DNA of 64,000 nt from an uncultured Dialister sp. (GTDB taxonomy: Bacteria > Bacillota > Negativicutes > Veillonellales > Dialisteraceae): positions 91,078-155,077 of the forward strand of contig CAAEVC010000155.1 of NCBI GenBank assembly GCA_900759415.1, given 5' to 3'. Within the stretch, counting starts at the first letter, position 1. Every line of letters starts with the position of its first letter. The position numbers and the translations under genes are program-made. Below the pieces are notes generated by a model. The model was given only the letters and a program-made list of their open reading frames with translations. It was not told the DNA's origin and searched no databases. Below are positions 1 through 9,267 of the stretch, one piece after another.

Positions 1-2
1 TA

Positions 3-1241
3 ATTCGGGATATAGCATCTAAATACGGTACTCCTTTCCATATCTATGATGAAAAAGGTATTCTTGATAACGTAAGACGGCTGCAGAAAGCTTTTTCCTG
101 GCATCCGGATTTTATTGAATATTTTGCGGTGAAGGCCACTCCGAATCCCTGGATTTTAAAAAGTCTGAAGAAACTGAATATCGGGACGGACTGCAGCTCT
201 ATGGCAGAGCTTGTTCTTTCTGAAGCATCAGGAATTACTGGTGACGATATTGTTTTTTCATCCAACGATACACCGGATGAAGAATTTATCAAAGCCAATG
301 AGCTGGGGGCGGTCATTAATCTTGATGATGTATCTAATCTGGATGATCTGGAAAGACTTCATATCATTCCGGAAAAGATCTGCTTCCGCTATAATCCAGG
401 ACCTGAGCTCTCCAAGGGAAATGAATTTATCGGAAAACCGGAAGAAGCCAAGTACGGCATGACTTATGATCAACTCATGACCTGTGTGGATTGGGCAAAA
501 GATAAGGGGATTTCCTATATTGGCATTCATACTATGGTGATTTCTGCTGAACTGGAACTGGCAGGACTTCTTGGAACCATAGACATGATGTTTGATCTGG
601 CAAGAGATATCCGGGAAAAGAAAGGAATCACCGTAAGCTTCATTGATTTTGGGGGAGGCGTCGGAATTCCTTACAGACCTGAAGAAGATGCAGTGGATCT
701 GGAAGCATTGGGCGAAGGCACCCGGAAGCTCTTTGAAGAAAAGATGAAAGGTTTTGAAAATACAAGACTCTGCTTTGAATTTGGCCGTATGATTACCGGC
801 CCCTATGGATTCCTTGTAACGAAAGCCATTCATTACAAACATACCTATAGAGATTATATCGGTGTAGATGCATGTATGGCTGACCTGATGCGGCCGGGCA
901 TATATGGTGCGTATCATCATATAACCGTGTTGGGAAAGGCCGATGCACCAAAAGATCATGTATATGATGTGGTAGGTTCCCTCTGCGAAAACTGTGATAA
1001 ATTTGCAATTCAGAGAAGCCTTCCTGAAATAGATAATGGAGACCTTATTGTCATCCATGATACCGGTGCTCACGGTCACAGCATGGGATATAATTATAAT
1101 GGACGTCTTCGCCATCAGGAAATCATGGTTCATGAAAATGGTGACATTCAGCAGATCCGAAGAAATGAAACGCTCTTTGATCTGTTTGCTACCCTTGATT
1201 TTCCCGGACTGAAAGAAAGTACTGCAAAAGTTGAAAAATAA
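3..1241 (+). CDS. lysA: Diaminopimelate decarboxylase, 5' end outside window
   Basis: PLP-dependent decarboxylase of the alanine racemase fold III group, converting meso-diaminopimelate to lysine in the cytosol. The frame is open from the first complete codon at base 3, so the true start lies upstream; 412 codons are visible. The PLP lysine sits in YFAVKATPNP near the start. A glycine-rich phosphate-binding stretch (FIDFGGGVGIPY), FEFGRMITGP, the catalytic-cysteine region GSLCENCDKFA and the C-terminal HDTGAHGHSMGYNYNGR all follow the family order. It ends just before a strong hairpin terminator and is followed by thrC, another aspartate-family gene, but the terminator suggests separate transcripts. 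A carboxynorspermidine decarboxylase or another fold III decarboxylase is the main alternative; the C-terminal motifs favour LysA. Confidence 0.85.
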   Translation: MRDIASKYGTPFHIYDEKGILDNVRRLQKAFSWHPDFIEYFAVKATPNPWILKSLKKLNIGTDCSSMAELVLSEASGITGDDIVFSSNDTPDEEFIKANELGAVINLDDVSNLDDLERLHIIPEKICFRYNPGPELSKGNEFIGKPEEAKYGMTYDQLMTCVDWAKDKGISYIGIHTMVISAELELAGLLGTIDMMFDLARDIREKKGITVSFIDFGGGVGIPYRPEEDAVDLEALGEGTRKLFEEKMKGFENTRLCFEFGRMITGPYGFLVTKAIHYKHTYRDYIGVDACMADLMRPGIYGAYHHITVLGKADAPKDHVYDVVGSLCENCDKFAIQRSLPEIDNGDLIVIHDTGAHGHSMGYNYNGRLRHQEIMVHENGDIQQIRRNETLFDLFATLDFPGLKESTAKVEK

Positions 1242-1243
1242 TG

Positions 1244-1287
1244 ATAAGAGCCATGAACAGATCTCTCTATTCATGGCTCTTATTTTC
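1244..1287 (+). terminator. Intrinsic terminator after lysA
   Basis: A perfect 14-bp stem (1244-1257 with 1270-1283) around a 12-base loop, running into a short T stretch. It starts three bases after the lysA stop codon. Confidence 0.85.
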
Positions 1288-1358
1288 AACATTTTTATTA
1301 AATCTTTCCCGTAAGAGCTCAGATGGCCGTATTGTCTCTATTTATCGTCTGCTGTTTG

Positions 1359-1367
1359 TGATATGAT
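1359..1367 (+). promoter_or_regulatory. Extended -10 promoter for thrC
   Basis: TGATATGAT, an extended -10 (TG at 1359-1360, hexamer 1362-1367), with no good -35. Transcription would begin near 1374, downstream of the ATG at 1363. This supports the later thrC start at 1402. Confidence 0.5.
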
Positions 1368-1401
1368 GAAATCAATCAAAGAAAATCATGGGAGGTATTT
1401 T

Positions 1402-2892
1402 ATGAAGTATAGAAGTACGAGAAGTAATGAAACGGTTACCGCAAATGAAGCACTTCTTAAAGGTCTTGCCAGCGATGGAGGACTTTATGTACCGGAAAAT
1501 CTTCCCAAACCTCTTTTGTCTCTGGAAGACATCAACGGGATGGATTATAAAGAGCTGGCCAATTATGTGCTGTCTCATTTCCTAACGGACATTCCTGAAG
1601 AAGAACTTGGCCGCATGACCGGAAGCGCTTATACCGGCACTTTTGACACAGAAGAAATCGTTCCGGTAAAACCTTTGTCCCGCGCTTTTTCCATGGCAGA
1701 AATGTTTCATGGAAGGACCTGTGCATTTAAAGATCTGGCACTTTCACTCTTCCCTTATCTTCTTGTTTATGCGAAGAAAGAGGAAAAGGATAATAAGGAA
1801 ATCCTTATCCTGACTGCTACTTCCGGCGATACAGGCAAAGCAGCACTGGAAGGCTTCCGGGATGTGCCAGGGGTTCATATTATGGTATTCTATCCCTCTC
1901 ATGGTGTAAGCCCGCTGCAGAAAGACCAGATGCAGAAACAGCTGGGAGACAATGTGAAAGTCGTGGGGATAGAAGGGAATTTTGATGATGCCCAGGGTGC
2001 ACTGAAGAAGGTATTTGGCAGTAAACTCAGAGAGAAGGCATCAGAAATGGGAGTTCATTTCTCCAGCGCCAATTCCATTAATATCGGACGTCTTCTTCCG
2101 CAGATTGTTTACTATGTATGGATCTGGAAGGAACTTGTTGCCAAGGGATCTATCGGAAAGGATGAATCCTTTAATGTGGTTGTGCCTACCGGTAATTTTG
2201 GTAATATTCTGGCAGCATGGATTGCAAAACAGATAGGTACACCGATTGCACAGCTGATCTGTGCATCCAATGAAAATAAAGTACTGTCTGATTTCTTTGA
2301 AAATGGAACCTATGACATTAACAGGGATTTTTATCTCACCGATGCACCATCCATGGATATCCTGATTTCTTCCAATTTTGAACGGTTCCTGTACTATATG
2401 GAAGGATCTGCTGACCGGGTATCTTCTGAAATGAAGAATCTGTCCAGAGAAGGAAAGTATCAGGTTTCGAAAGAAGCACTGGAAAAAGCAGGAAAGGAAA
2501 TGAAAGCAGGCTGGACCTCTCCTCACGAAATGGTAGAGGCCATGAAGTCTGTCTATGATAATTATGATTATCTGATGGACCCTCATACCGCTGTAGCTTA
2601 TGGTGTATATGATCAGATGAGAAGAAAGGGTATGATTGACCGCCATTCTCATACAGTCATCATCAGTACAGCCCACCCTTATAAATTCCCGGGAGTGGTA
2701 GCAAAGGCCTTAGGAGTGGAGGAATCGGAAAATCCCTATGATACCCTTAGAGCTATCGAAAAGGAAACAGGAATTCCTGTGCCGGATCATCTGGGGGGAT
2801 TAGAGAATTATCCGCTCCGGTTTACGGAAAATATTGATCGTAATGATATAGAAAAAGTCATTATGGATTATGTAGAAATGATTCGTAAATAA
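1402..2892 (+). CDS. thrC: Threonine synthase
   Basis: Converts O-phosphohomoserine to threonine with PLP, the last step of threonine synthesis. The protein of 496 residues has the fold-type II PLP lysine in TCAFKDLALSLFPYL, preceded by the long N-terminal domain of the bacterial/yeast-type enzyme (RSTRSNETVTANEAL, DGGLYVPE). TSGDTGKAALEGF and PTGNFGNILAAW form the phosphate and cofactor loops. ATG 1402 is chosen because a clear GGGAGG lies at 1390-1395 and the likely promoter -10 overlaps the more upstream ATG at 1363. The upstream lysA is separated by a terminator, so thrC is probably transcribed alone or with the membrane-protein gene 46 bases downstream. Confidence 0.93.
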   Translation: MKYRSTRSNETVTANEALLKGLASDGGLYVPENLPKPLLSLEDINGMDYKELANYVLSHFLTDIPEEELGRMTGSAYTGTFDTEEIVPVKPLSRAFSMAEMFHGRTCAFKDLALSLFPYLLVYAKKEEKDNKEILILTATSGDTGKAALEGFRDVPGVHIMVFYPSHGVSPLQKDQMQKQLGDNVKVVGIEGNFDDAQGALKKVFGSKLREKASEMGVHFSSANSINIGRLLPQIVYYVWIWKELVAKGSIGKDESFNVVVPTGNFGNILAAWIAKQIGTPIAQLICASNENKVLSDFFENGTYDINRDFYLTDAPSMDILISSNFERFLYYMEGSADRVSSEMKNLSREGKYQVSKEALEKAGKEMKAGWTSPHEMVEAMKSVYDNYDYLMDPHTAVAYGVYDQMRRKGMIDRHSHTVIISTAHPYKFPGVVAKALGVEESENPYDTLRAIEKETGIPVPDHLGGLENYPLRFTENIDRNDIEKVIMDYVEMIRK

Positions 2893-2938
2893 GTCAGGGG
2901 GACTTAGGGGAATCATTATATTCATCGAGGCCTATTTT

Positions 2939-3637
2939 ATGCGATATAGAAATTGGAATGAGAAAGGAGAGCGAGGGTTCAGGCTTTCCATTCTGGCTCT
3001 GATGGTACTGGCTCTTGCCGCCATCCACTGGCTGGATCCTTCGTTTTATCCTACCATCTACCGTCTGTCAAACGAAGGAGATATGCGAGGTACTATTGCC
3101 TATCTCCAGAGTTTTGGGATGTATGCGGTATTTGTAAGTTTCTTCATAGATGTAGTTATTAACATAGTAGGATTCCTGCCTTCCATCTTCATATCGGCGG
3201 CCAATGGACTGCTCTTTGGACTGTTTTGGGGAGTGATTATCTCCTGGCTGGCAGAAACGGTGGGAGTCATTATATCCTTTTATGTCATGCGTACCCTTTT
3301 CCGCGGAATGGCTGCGAATATCATTCATAAAAGCAGGACGCTGCAGAAGATGGATTCCTATGATTCATGGGAAGCGATTGCGGCAGCCAGAGCTATTCCC
3401 TATATGCCTAATGGACTGGTGACTGCTGTAGCTGCTTTGTCCAGCATGCACTTCCGCCACTATGCATTCGGCTGTCTTATCGGTAAATTTCCTTCTACTG
3501 CCATTGAAGTCATTCTGAGCCATGATGTGATCAATATGGAGCAGCATGCACTGCGGCTGACCATACTGGTCGTTGTGATTACTGCAGTTTACGGCTGCGT
3601 CTGGTATTATCATAAATATAAGAGGCAGAAGAAATAA
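2939..3637 (+). CDS. TVP38/TMEM64 (DedA-like) family membrane protein
   Basis: Integral membrane protein of 232 residues with a first hydrophobic segment near residues 15-32, a central amphipathic/re-entrant stretch rich in Gly and Pro (NIVGFLPSIFISAANGLLFG) and further hydrophobic segments near 75-110, 150-175 and 205-225. The order of hydrophobic segments and the RAIPYMPNGLVTAVAALSSM region match the SNARE-associated/TVP38 domain. Members of this family have been linked to lipid scrambling or undecaprenyl phosphate handling, but the substrate here is not determinable. A weak GAGG precedes the ATG by about nine bases. The gene lies 46 bases after thrC and ends at a terminator shared with the convergent metF. 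Confidence 0.8.
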   Translation: MRYRNWNEKGERGFRLSILALMVLALAAIHWLDPSFYPTIYRLSNEGDMRGTIAYLQSFGMYAVFVSFFIDVVINIVGFLPSIFISAANGLLFGLFWGVIISWLAETVGVIISFYVMRTLFRGMAANIIHKSRTLQKMDSYDSWEAIAAARAIPYMPNGLVTAVAALSSMHFRHYAFGCLIGKFPSTAIEVILSHDVINMEQHALRLTILVVVITAVYGCVWYYHKYKRQKK

Positions 3638-3684
3638 AAAATGCTCTTCCTTTCCGGGTGAACCAGTAAGGAAGAGCATTTTTT
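3636..3684. terminator. Bidirectional terminator between TVP38 gene and metF
   Basis: A 17-bp perfect stem (3636-3652 with 3668-3684). A-tract and T-tract flanks mean it can work for both converging operons. Confidence 0.9.
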
Positions 3685-3706
3685 GTGGTTAAAGGATTCC
3701 GCTCAA

Positions 3707-4573
3707 TCAGCGAAGACCATCTGCAATATAAGAGACTGCAGGTATATCATTCACCGGCATAAGATGAACACCGGAAACTGGAAGTTCATGAAGAGCGGTG
3801 ACCAGTTCACGGGCCAATTTCAATCCTGTTTCCCGTCCGCCTTTTTCCATGGCTTCTACGATGGGATGGGGAACGGTAATGCCAGGTACATTATTATTGA
3901 AATAATGGGCCATTTTAGCACTCTTTAGAGGAACTATACCAAAAAGAATGGGAAGATCCAGGTCTTTTGCGGCTTCTAGGAAAGATTCGGCCTGCTTTAT
4001 ATCATAGACAGGCTGAGTCTGAATGAACTTTGCACCTGCCTTTTTCTTTCCTTCTAGCCTTCTGATTTCTGCATCCAGATCGGGAGTCCCCGGATTGGCA
4101 GTGGTACCAATATAAAAATCCGTGGGCTTATTGAGTTTATTGCCCATAAGGTCTTTACCTTCATTCAGTGTCCTTGCAATTTCAATCAATCCGGTGGAGT
4201 CTACTTCAAAAACACCTTTCGCATTTTTATGGTCGCCAATGGAAGGCGGGTCTCCGGTAAGGGTGAGGATATTATGGACTCCCAGAGCGTAGGCACCGAG
4301 AAGTTCAGCCTGAAGTCCAAGGACATTCCTGTCCCGGCAGGTCAGATGGAAAATGGATTCTACATTGTATTTATGCTGAATGATGGAAGAAAGGGCGATG
4401 GGGCTCATCCGAAGTTTAGCCATAGGGCAGTCTGCAATGTTGACTGCATCTACATAGGGGGCGATTTCTTCAACCTGTCTTTCTGTGACTTCCGCAGATG
4501 CGCTCTTTGGCGGATCCAGTTCTGCAGTTACAGTAAATATTCTATTTTCGTGTTTTTCTTTCAGTGAAGTCAT
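3707..4573 (-). CDS. metF: Methylenetetrahydrofolate reductase
   Basis: FAD-dependent TIM-barrel enzyme (288 residues, the usual bacterial MetF length) that reduces 5,10-methylene-THF to 5-methyl-THF, the methyl donor for MetH. Family features are the N-terminal TAELDPPKS, FHLTCRDRN, the LTGDPP flavin-site motif and KFIQTQPVYD. Its ATG overlaps the metH stop codon in an ATGA arrangement, so it is the last gene of a three-gene, translationally coupled operon under the Met T-box. The order activation protein-metH-metF puts methyl generation, methyl transfer and enzyme repair in one transcript. Confidence 0.93.
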   Translation of the reverse strand: MTSLKEKHENRIFTVTAELDPPKSASAEVTERQVEEIAPYVDAVNIADCPMAKLRMSPIALSSIIQHKYNVESIFHLTCRDRNVLGLQAELLGAYALGVHNILTLTGDPPSIGDHKNAKGVFEVDSTGLIEIARTLNEGKDLMGNKLNKPTDFYIGTTANPGTPDLDAEIRRLEGKKKAGAKFIQTQPVYDIKQAESFLEAAKDLDLPILFGIVPLKSAKMAHYFNNNVPGITVPHPIVEAMEKGGRETGLKLARELVTALHELPVSGVHLMPVNDIPAVSYIADGLR

Positions 4574-6954
4574 TCTGACAGCCTCTTTTCTATAAGATGA
4601 TCCGCAATTTTAACAGCGGCAATACCATCTTTGCAATAGTTCGGTGCACCAATGCGATCTGCATAATCCTGAGTTACTACCGCACCGCCGACAAGAATAT
4701 GAACGGAAGGAAGAAGGTTTTTTATTTCCTTTACTGTGTTTTCCAGTTCAGGAAGAGTGGTAGTCATGAGTGAACATAAGCCTGCAAAATCTGCATGATA
4801 TTCCTTAATGGCATTGATAAAAGCAGATGGTTCTACATCTTTACCCAGGTCAATGACTTTGAATCCGCTGTTTTCCATAAGAGCAGATACAATATTTTTA
4901 CCGAGATCATGAATATCTCCCTTTACGGTACCGATAACGAGAGTTCCCTTCTCTGCAGATTTTACATCTGGGAGGAGTTTCTTTATTTCTTTAAATGCGG
5001 CCTGCATGGCTTCAGCGGCCATCATGACCTGAGGGAGAAAGACTTTGCCGGAACCATAGCCGTCTCCGATTTCTGTCATCGCTGAAGTCAGGCCTTCTTT
5101 GATAATCGTTTCAGAAGATAAGCCATCGTCCAGAGCGGTTTTGATAAGGGAAGCGGCTTCCTCTTTGTCACCCGATTTGACAGCTCTCCTGATCTGTTCC
5201 AGGGGCGTGAGATTTTCTGACGGTCCATTTGACGGAGTTTCTTTCACTTCGGTGCCGGCTGCCTTTATGAAGTCTTTAGCGCCGGCATCAAAGCCCAGAA
5301 GGAGATTGGCATTGATGAAAGCATCTTTGATTTCATTGTCCAAAGGATTAATGATAGGAGCGTTCATGCCGACTGCCAGTGCCATGGTAAGGAATGCAGC
5401 ATTAATTCTTGGACGGGAAGGAAGGCCAAAGGATACATTACTTGTGCCCATGACACAGGGAAGACCAAATTCCTTTTTATAAAGGGCAATGGTTTTTAAT
5501 GTTTCTCTGGCACTGGTATCACTGGATCCGATGGTTAGTACAAGGGGATCAAGGAGAAGGTCTTCTTTTCTAAGACCGATTTCAAGTGCCCGGTCAATGA
5601 TTCTTCCTGCAATACGAACCCGTTCTTCTGCCGTTTTTGGAAGATTTCCCTTTTCCAGAGGAAGACAGAGAACAGCAGCGCCGTATTTCTTTGCCAGATG
5701 AAGGACCTTATCCATAATCTCCTCATCGGCAGCGTTGACGGAGTTGATTAATGGGCGGCCGGGATACACCTTAAGAGCCGCTTCGATCACTTCAGGATCT
5801 GTACTGTCGATAGAGAGGGGGACAGGGCAGAGCATGGAGAGTTGAGAGATGGCAGTTTCCATGGCAGTTTTCTGATCTATGCCAGGAACTCCCATGTTGA
5901 CATCCAACATGTGAGCACCGGCAGCTGCCTGAGCCAATCCTTCTTTCTTCACAGAAACAAAGCTTCCCTGCTGAATATCTTCTCTCATTTTACGACGGCC
6001 TGTAGGATTAATTCGTTCCCCGATCTTTATAGGCGCGTAATCGTCACCAACGAACAGTGTTTTGGTTCTGGATGTAAAAGCGGTGAAAGGTTTTATTGCT
6101 TTTGGTGAAGGCTGAGGAATGTGTTCCAGTGCTTCTTTCAGCGCACGGATATGTTCTGGTGTGGTTCCGCAGCAGCCGCCAAGGTAAGAGACTCCGGCTC
6201 TGGCAAAATCTTCTGCATAAGATGCAAATTCCTCTGGCTTTAACGGGAAAAGGGTGGTTCCATTCTCAAGAACCGGTATCCCTGCATTTGGCTGGATGAT
6301 AACCGGTTTACCGGTAGCAGAGATAAGCTCTTCTGCTACCGAAATCAGCTTGTCAGGACCGACAGAACAGTTGGCACCAATGATATCAGCTCCCATGGCA
6401 TCCAGAAGAACCGCGGCACTCACAGGATCTGTACCAGGAATGGTCCTTCCATCTTCCCCATAGGTCATCTGGCAGATGACAGGAAGACGGGAAGCTGTTT
6501 TGGCAGCTATCAGAGCGGCTTTCATTTCCTGAATATCAATAATGGTTTCGATGATAAGGCAGTCTGCACCAGCATCTGCCAGCGCTTTGGCAAGACGGTA
6601 ATAGTTTTCACAGGTTTCATCAAAGGAGAGATCTCCGATTGGTTTTATAAATTTTCCTGTTGGACCCATGTCGCCCGCAACTTTTACCTTATCTCCGGCG
6701 GCCATTCTTGCATTATGCACGGCGGCAGCAGCAATTTCTTCTGTCTTGTCAGACAGGTCATAATCAGACAGTTTGAGAGGGGAAGAACCGAATGTATTAG
6801 TTGTAATATACTGGCTTCCTGCATTTACATAGGCTTTATGAATTTCCTGCACAATTTCAGGATGAGAAATATTGTAGTAATCAGGGCATCCTCCAGCATC
6901 TAAGCCGAAACGCTGAAGCATGGTTCCCATAGCACCATCGAAAAGTATCATCAT
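4570..6954 (-). CDS. metH: Cobalamin-dependent methionine synthase lacking the activation domain
   Basis: Transfers the methyl group of 5-methyl-THF to homocysteine through cobalamin. At 794 residues it is about 400 shorter than E. coli MetH. Visible in order are the homocysteine-binding barrel (residues about 1-290) with zinc cysteines in GANCSVGP and GGCCGTTPEH, the pterin-binding barrel (about 310-570; KIGERINPTGRR, MLDVNMG), a helical cap, and the B12 Rossmann domain with the histidine loop GDIHDLGKN (about 660-790). The C-terminal SAM-dependent activation domain is absent and is supplied by the gene just upstream. The start follows AAGGAG; a second ATG three bases later is equally possible. 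metF overlaps its stop. Confidence 0.95.
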   Translation of the reverse strand: MMILFDGAMGTMLQRFGLDAGGCPDYYNISHPEIVQEIHKAYVNAGSQYITTNTFGSSPLKLSDYDLSDKTEEIAAAAVHNARMAAGDKVKVAGDMGPTGKFIKPIGDLSFDETCENYYRLAKALADAGADCLIIETIIDIQEMKAALIAAKTASRLPVICQMTYGEDGRTIPGTDPVSAAVLLDAMGADIIGANCSVGPDKLISVAEELISATGKPVIIQPNAGIPVLENGTTLFPLKPEEFASYAEDFARAGVSYLGGCCGTTPEHIRALKEALEHIPQPSPKAIKPFTAFTSRTKTLFVGDDYAPIKIGERINPTGRRKMREDIQQGSFVSVKKEGLAQAAAGAHMLDVNMGVPGIDQKTAMETAISQLSMLCPVPLSIDSTDPEVIEAALKVYPGRPLINSVNAADEEIMDKVLHLAKKYGAAVLCLPLEKGNLPKTAEERVRIAGRIIDRALEIGLRKEDLLLDPLVLTIGSSDTSARETLKTIALYKKEFGLPCVMGTSNVSFGLPSRPRINAAFLTMALAVGMNAPIINPLDNEIKDAFINANLLLGFDAGAKDFIKAAGTEVKETPSNGPSENLTPLEQIRRAVKSGDKEEAASLIKTALDDGLSSETIIKEGLTSAMTEIGDGYGSGKVFLPQVMMAAEAMQAAFKEIKKLLPDVKSAEKGTLVIGTVKGDIHDLGKNIVSALMENSGFKVIDLGKDVEPSAFINAIKEYHADFAGLCSLMTTTLPELENTVKEIKNLLPSVHILVGGAVVTQDYADRIGAPNYCKDGIAAVKIADHLIEKRLSE

Positions 6955-6976
6955 AGTCTCCTTACTGTATCAATAA

Positions 6977-7642
6977 TCAGTCCTGTCGGAATGGACAGGA
7001 AGTGAGTGAACAGGCTCTGCATTTTATCGGTTGAGGGCGCTGCCTGCATTCAGAAATTCCAATAATGGCGGAAACAGATTTCCTTGGGAAAAGCATGGAA
7101 TGGTCAGTCACATGAACGCCGATGGATTCAGCCTTAATCAGTTGACAGAATTCTTTCTGCTGGGTGATGGGCCAGTCTCCATATCCCGGGGAAAAACGCC
7201 ACACTGTTTTCTGCCCGTCCTTCAGAGCATTCTCCTGAATCATTCTATCTACCTGATCAGCCAGATGTTCAGTGGCGGCGGTAGCAGCGGCATCGAGAAG
7301 AAGTCCCTTTACATAATTCCCGGATTTAAAGCAGGCGTCCGATTCCTTTTCAATGGCATCGCCTGCAGTGACTGCAAGAACTCCTACAGACCAGGAATTC
7401 CTTAAATGATGTTTTATGCTGTTTCCTTCCAGTGCGAGGGGAGGGTCTCCCTCAATGATTCCCTGCTCCGGAGAATATGACAGTATCTGCCAGATACCTC
7501 TTGGCTCCGCAAGTGCCAGAGCTTCTGCAATGGCTTCATCTACCATCTCTTCCGGGAAGGCCTTAGCTTTTGGATTCATGCCTGCATAACGAAGCATTTC
7601 TTTTCTGTCAATTGTAAATAAAGTTCCGTTGTAAAATGGCAT
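6977..7642 (-). CDS. Stand-alone methionine synthase activation-domain protein
   Basis: Protein of 221 residues matching the B12-dependent methionine synthase activation domain, which uses SAM to remethylate oxidised cobalamin on MetH. It has the conserved core RFSPGYGDWPITQQ and a C-terminal cysteine cluster (CRACSLTSCPFR) typical of the free-standing Firmicute form. ATG 7642 is chosen because AGGAGG sits just upstream and the longer frame runs into the T-box terminator. It is the first gene of the operon, 22 bases before metH, which lacks this domain. The electron donor (flavodoxin or other) is not encoded nearby. Confidence 0.9.
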   Translation of the reverse strand: MPFYNGTLFTIDRKEMLRYAGMNPKAKAFPEEMVDEAIAEALALAEPRGIWQILSYSPEQGIIEGDPPLALEGNSIKHHLRNSWSVGVLAVTAGDAIEKESDACFKSGNYVKGLLLDAAATAATEHLADQVDRMIQENALKDGQKTVWRFSPGYGDWPITQQKEFCQLIKAESIGVHVTDHSMLFPRKSVSAIIGISECRQRPQPIKCRACSLTSCPFRQD

Positions 7643-7659
7643 AAGACCTCCTTGTAAAC

Positions 7660-7928
7660 AAAAAAGCCTTCCGTCCATAAAGGGACGAAAGACTCGTGTT
7701 ACCACCCAATTTTATCTATACATCGCTGTATAAACCTCTGTAGGTACGCCGGTTAAAAACCTTGATACTTGAGCGCTGTATCGGGCGCACCCGGGATGCT
7801 TCATGATTCAGCCTTCCCTGCTCAGAGTCCATATTCAACAACCTTCCGGATACCTCTTTTCACCAGTTGGAGGCTCTCTTTGATCCCTGGGGGAGTTTAC
7901 TCTTCTCTTCATCGCATGTCTTTAATTG
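7660..7928 (-). promoter_or_regulatory. T-box leader, methionine specifier
   Basis: Read on the minus strand, the leader has Stem I (AGAGAGCC...GGTGAAAAGAGG elements), a specifier region GAAT-ATG-GACTC with ATG at 7832-7830, the T-box GGGTGGTAACACGAG (about 7693-7707), and an intrinsic terminator (7661-7692) ending in a T run. Uncharged tRNA-Met should stabilise the antiterminator and allow expression of the downstream activation protein, metH and metF. The methionine assignment agrees with the genes. GAC would be the neighbouring alternative reading. Confidence 0.9.
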
Positions 7929-7934
7929 CAAACT

Positions 7935-7963
7935 ACTATAGCATAAGGATTTATGCCTGTCAA
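7935..7963 (-). promoter_or_regulatory. Promoter of the metH operon
   Basis: Minus-strand TTGACA (7958-7963), 17-base spacer, TATAGT (7935-7940) with an upstream TG giving an extended -10. Transcription would start near 7928, at the beginning of the T-box leader. Confidence 0.85.
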
Positions 7964-8107
7964 TGAAAAATCTGCTTTCTGAAAGACCGGTATAATATGG
8001 GCATCAGAAACTTTTTCTTTATAAGGGAGGATGATACAATAAATGAAAAGCTTTTGCATACCGGATATATTATGAGTCCATGGGACAGTGGGAGGAGGGA
8101 AGATTCC

Positions 8108-9094
8108 TTGAGAATTCTTGTAACTGGAGGAGCCGGTTTCATTGGCGCCAATTTCCTCTTTTATATGAGAAAGAAATACCCGGATTATCGCCTTATCTGT
8201 CTGGATAATCTGACTTATGCGGGAAATCTGTCCACGCTGACCCCTTTTTCCGATGATGTCAATTTCCGGTTCATTCATGGAAATATCTGCGACAGAGAAA
8301 GGGTGTATGCTCTTTTTGAGGAAGAAAAGCCCGATATGGTTGTGAACTTTGCGGCTGAGTCTCATGTGGATCGGTCCATTGAGGATCCGGCTGTATTTCT
8401 TATGACTAATATTATAGGTACATCTGTCCTGATGGATGCCTGCAGGAAATACGGCATACAGAGATTCCATCAGATTTCCACCGATGAGGTCTATGGGGAT
8501 CTGCCACTTTGCAGGAAGGATCTTTCCTTTACAGAAAATACGCCTCTTCATGCAAATTCTCCATACAGCAGTTCAAAAGCAGGCGCTGATCTGCTGGCGG
8601 GAGCCTATTACCGTACTTATGGCCTTCCTGTCACCATTTCCCGGTGCAGCAACAATTATGGACCCTGGCAGTATCCTGAAAAACTGATTCCCTTCATGAT
8701 TCTTCAGATTTTACAGGGGAAGGATCTTCCTCTTTATGGGGATGGGAAGAATGTGAGAGACTGGATCCATGTAGAAGACCATTGCCGCGCCATAGATCTT
8801 ATCATCCATAAAGGCAGGAATGGTGAGATTTATAACATCGGAGGACAGGCGGAATTATCTAATATAGACCTTGTCCGGATGATTTGCAGAGAAATGAATT
8901 ACAGTGAATCCCATATTATTTCCGTAGCAGACAGGCGTGGGCATGACCGCCGGTATTCCATGAATTCATCCAGGATTTCCAGTGAACTCCACTGGAAGCC
9001 TTTCATTCCTTTTCATGAAGGACTGAAAGAAACGATCAGATGGTATGTGGAGCACAGGGACTGGTGGAAAGAGTTATCTTTTCCTGAGATATGA
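8108..9094 (+). CDS. rfbB: dTDP-glucose 4,6-dehydratase
   Basis: Extended short-chain dehydrogenase of 328 residues making dTDP-4-keto-6-deoxyglucose, the precursor of rhamnose and related sugars. It shows the NAD motif TGGAGFIGANF, the catalytic STDEVYGDL and YSSSK (YxxxK), and NNYGPWQYPEK, the substrate region typical of RfbB. TTG 8108 is chosen: it follows GGGAGGAGGG with good spacing and gives the usual short N-terminus before the Rossmann glycine motif. An in-frame ATG at 8072 would add 12 residues unlike the family. No rfbA, rfbC or rfbD lies nearby, so the gene is detached from its pathway. A TATAAT at 7991-7996 may be its promoter, but its -35 is poor. Confidence 0.88.
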   Translation: MRILVTGGAGFIGANFLFYMRKKYPDYRLICLDNLTYAGNLSTLTPFSDDVNFRFIHGNICDRERVYALFEEEKPDMVVNFAAESHVDRSIEDPAVFLMTNIIGTSVLMDACRKYGIQRFHQISTDEVYGDLPLCRKDLSFTENTPLHANSPYSSSKAGADLLAGAYYRTYGLPVTISRCSNNYGPWQYPEKLIPFMILQILQGKDLPLYGDGKNVRDWIHVEDHCRAIDLIIHKGRNGEIYNIGGQAELSNIDLVRMICREMNYSESHIISVADRRGHDRRYSMNSSRISSELHWKPFIPFHEGLKETIRWYVEHRDWWKELSFPEI

Positions 9095-9267
9095 CGATTT
9101 TTTTATAACTAGTGAGAATTGTCTGATAATATGATATTATTAGGCTGTATGAACTACAGGCGGAACTGTCAGAAAAATCACCGGTTGGTTCAGTGAATAT
9201 AATCAGAGCCGGCTTATACCATAGAGGCATTGAAGTAAGGTTCTTACTTTACAAACGGGGTATGTAC

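Noticed and set aside
258..1292. Long minus-strand open frame opposite lysA
   Set aside because: It mirrors the coding bias of lysA, has no recognisable domain, and starts or ends in the terminator region.
9119..9145. TTGTCT...ATTATT as a pgi promoter
   Set aside because: The spacing between the boxes is only about 11 bases, and the region is generally AT-rich.
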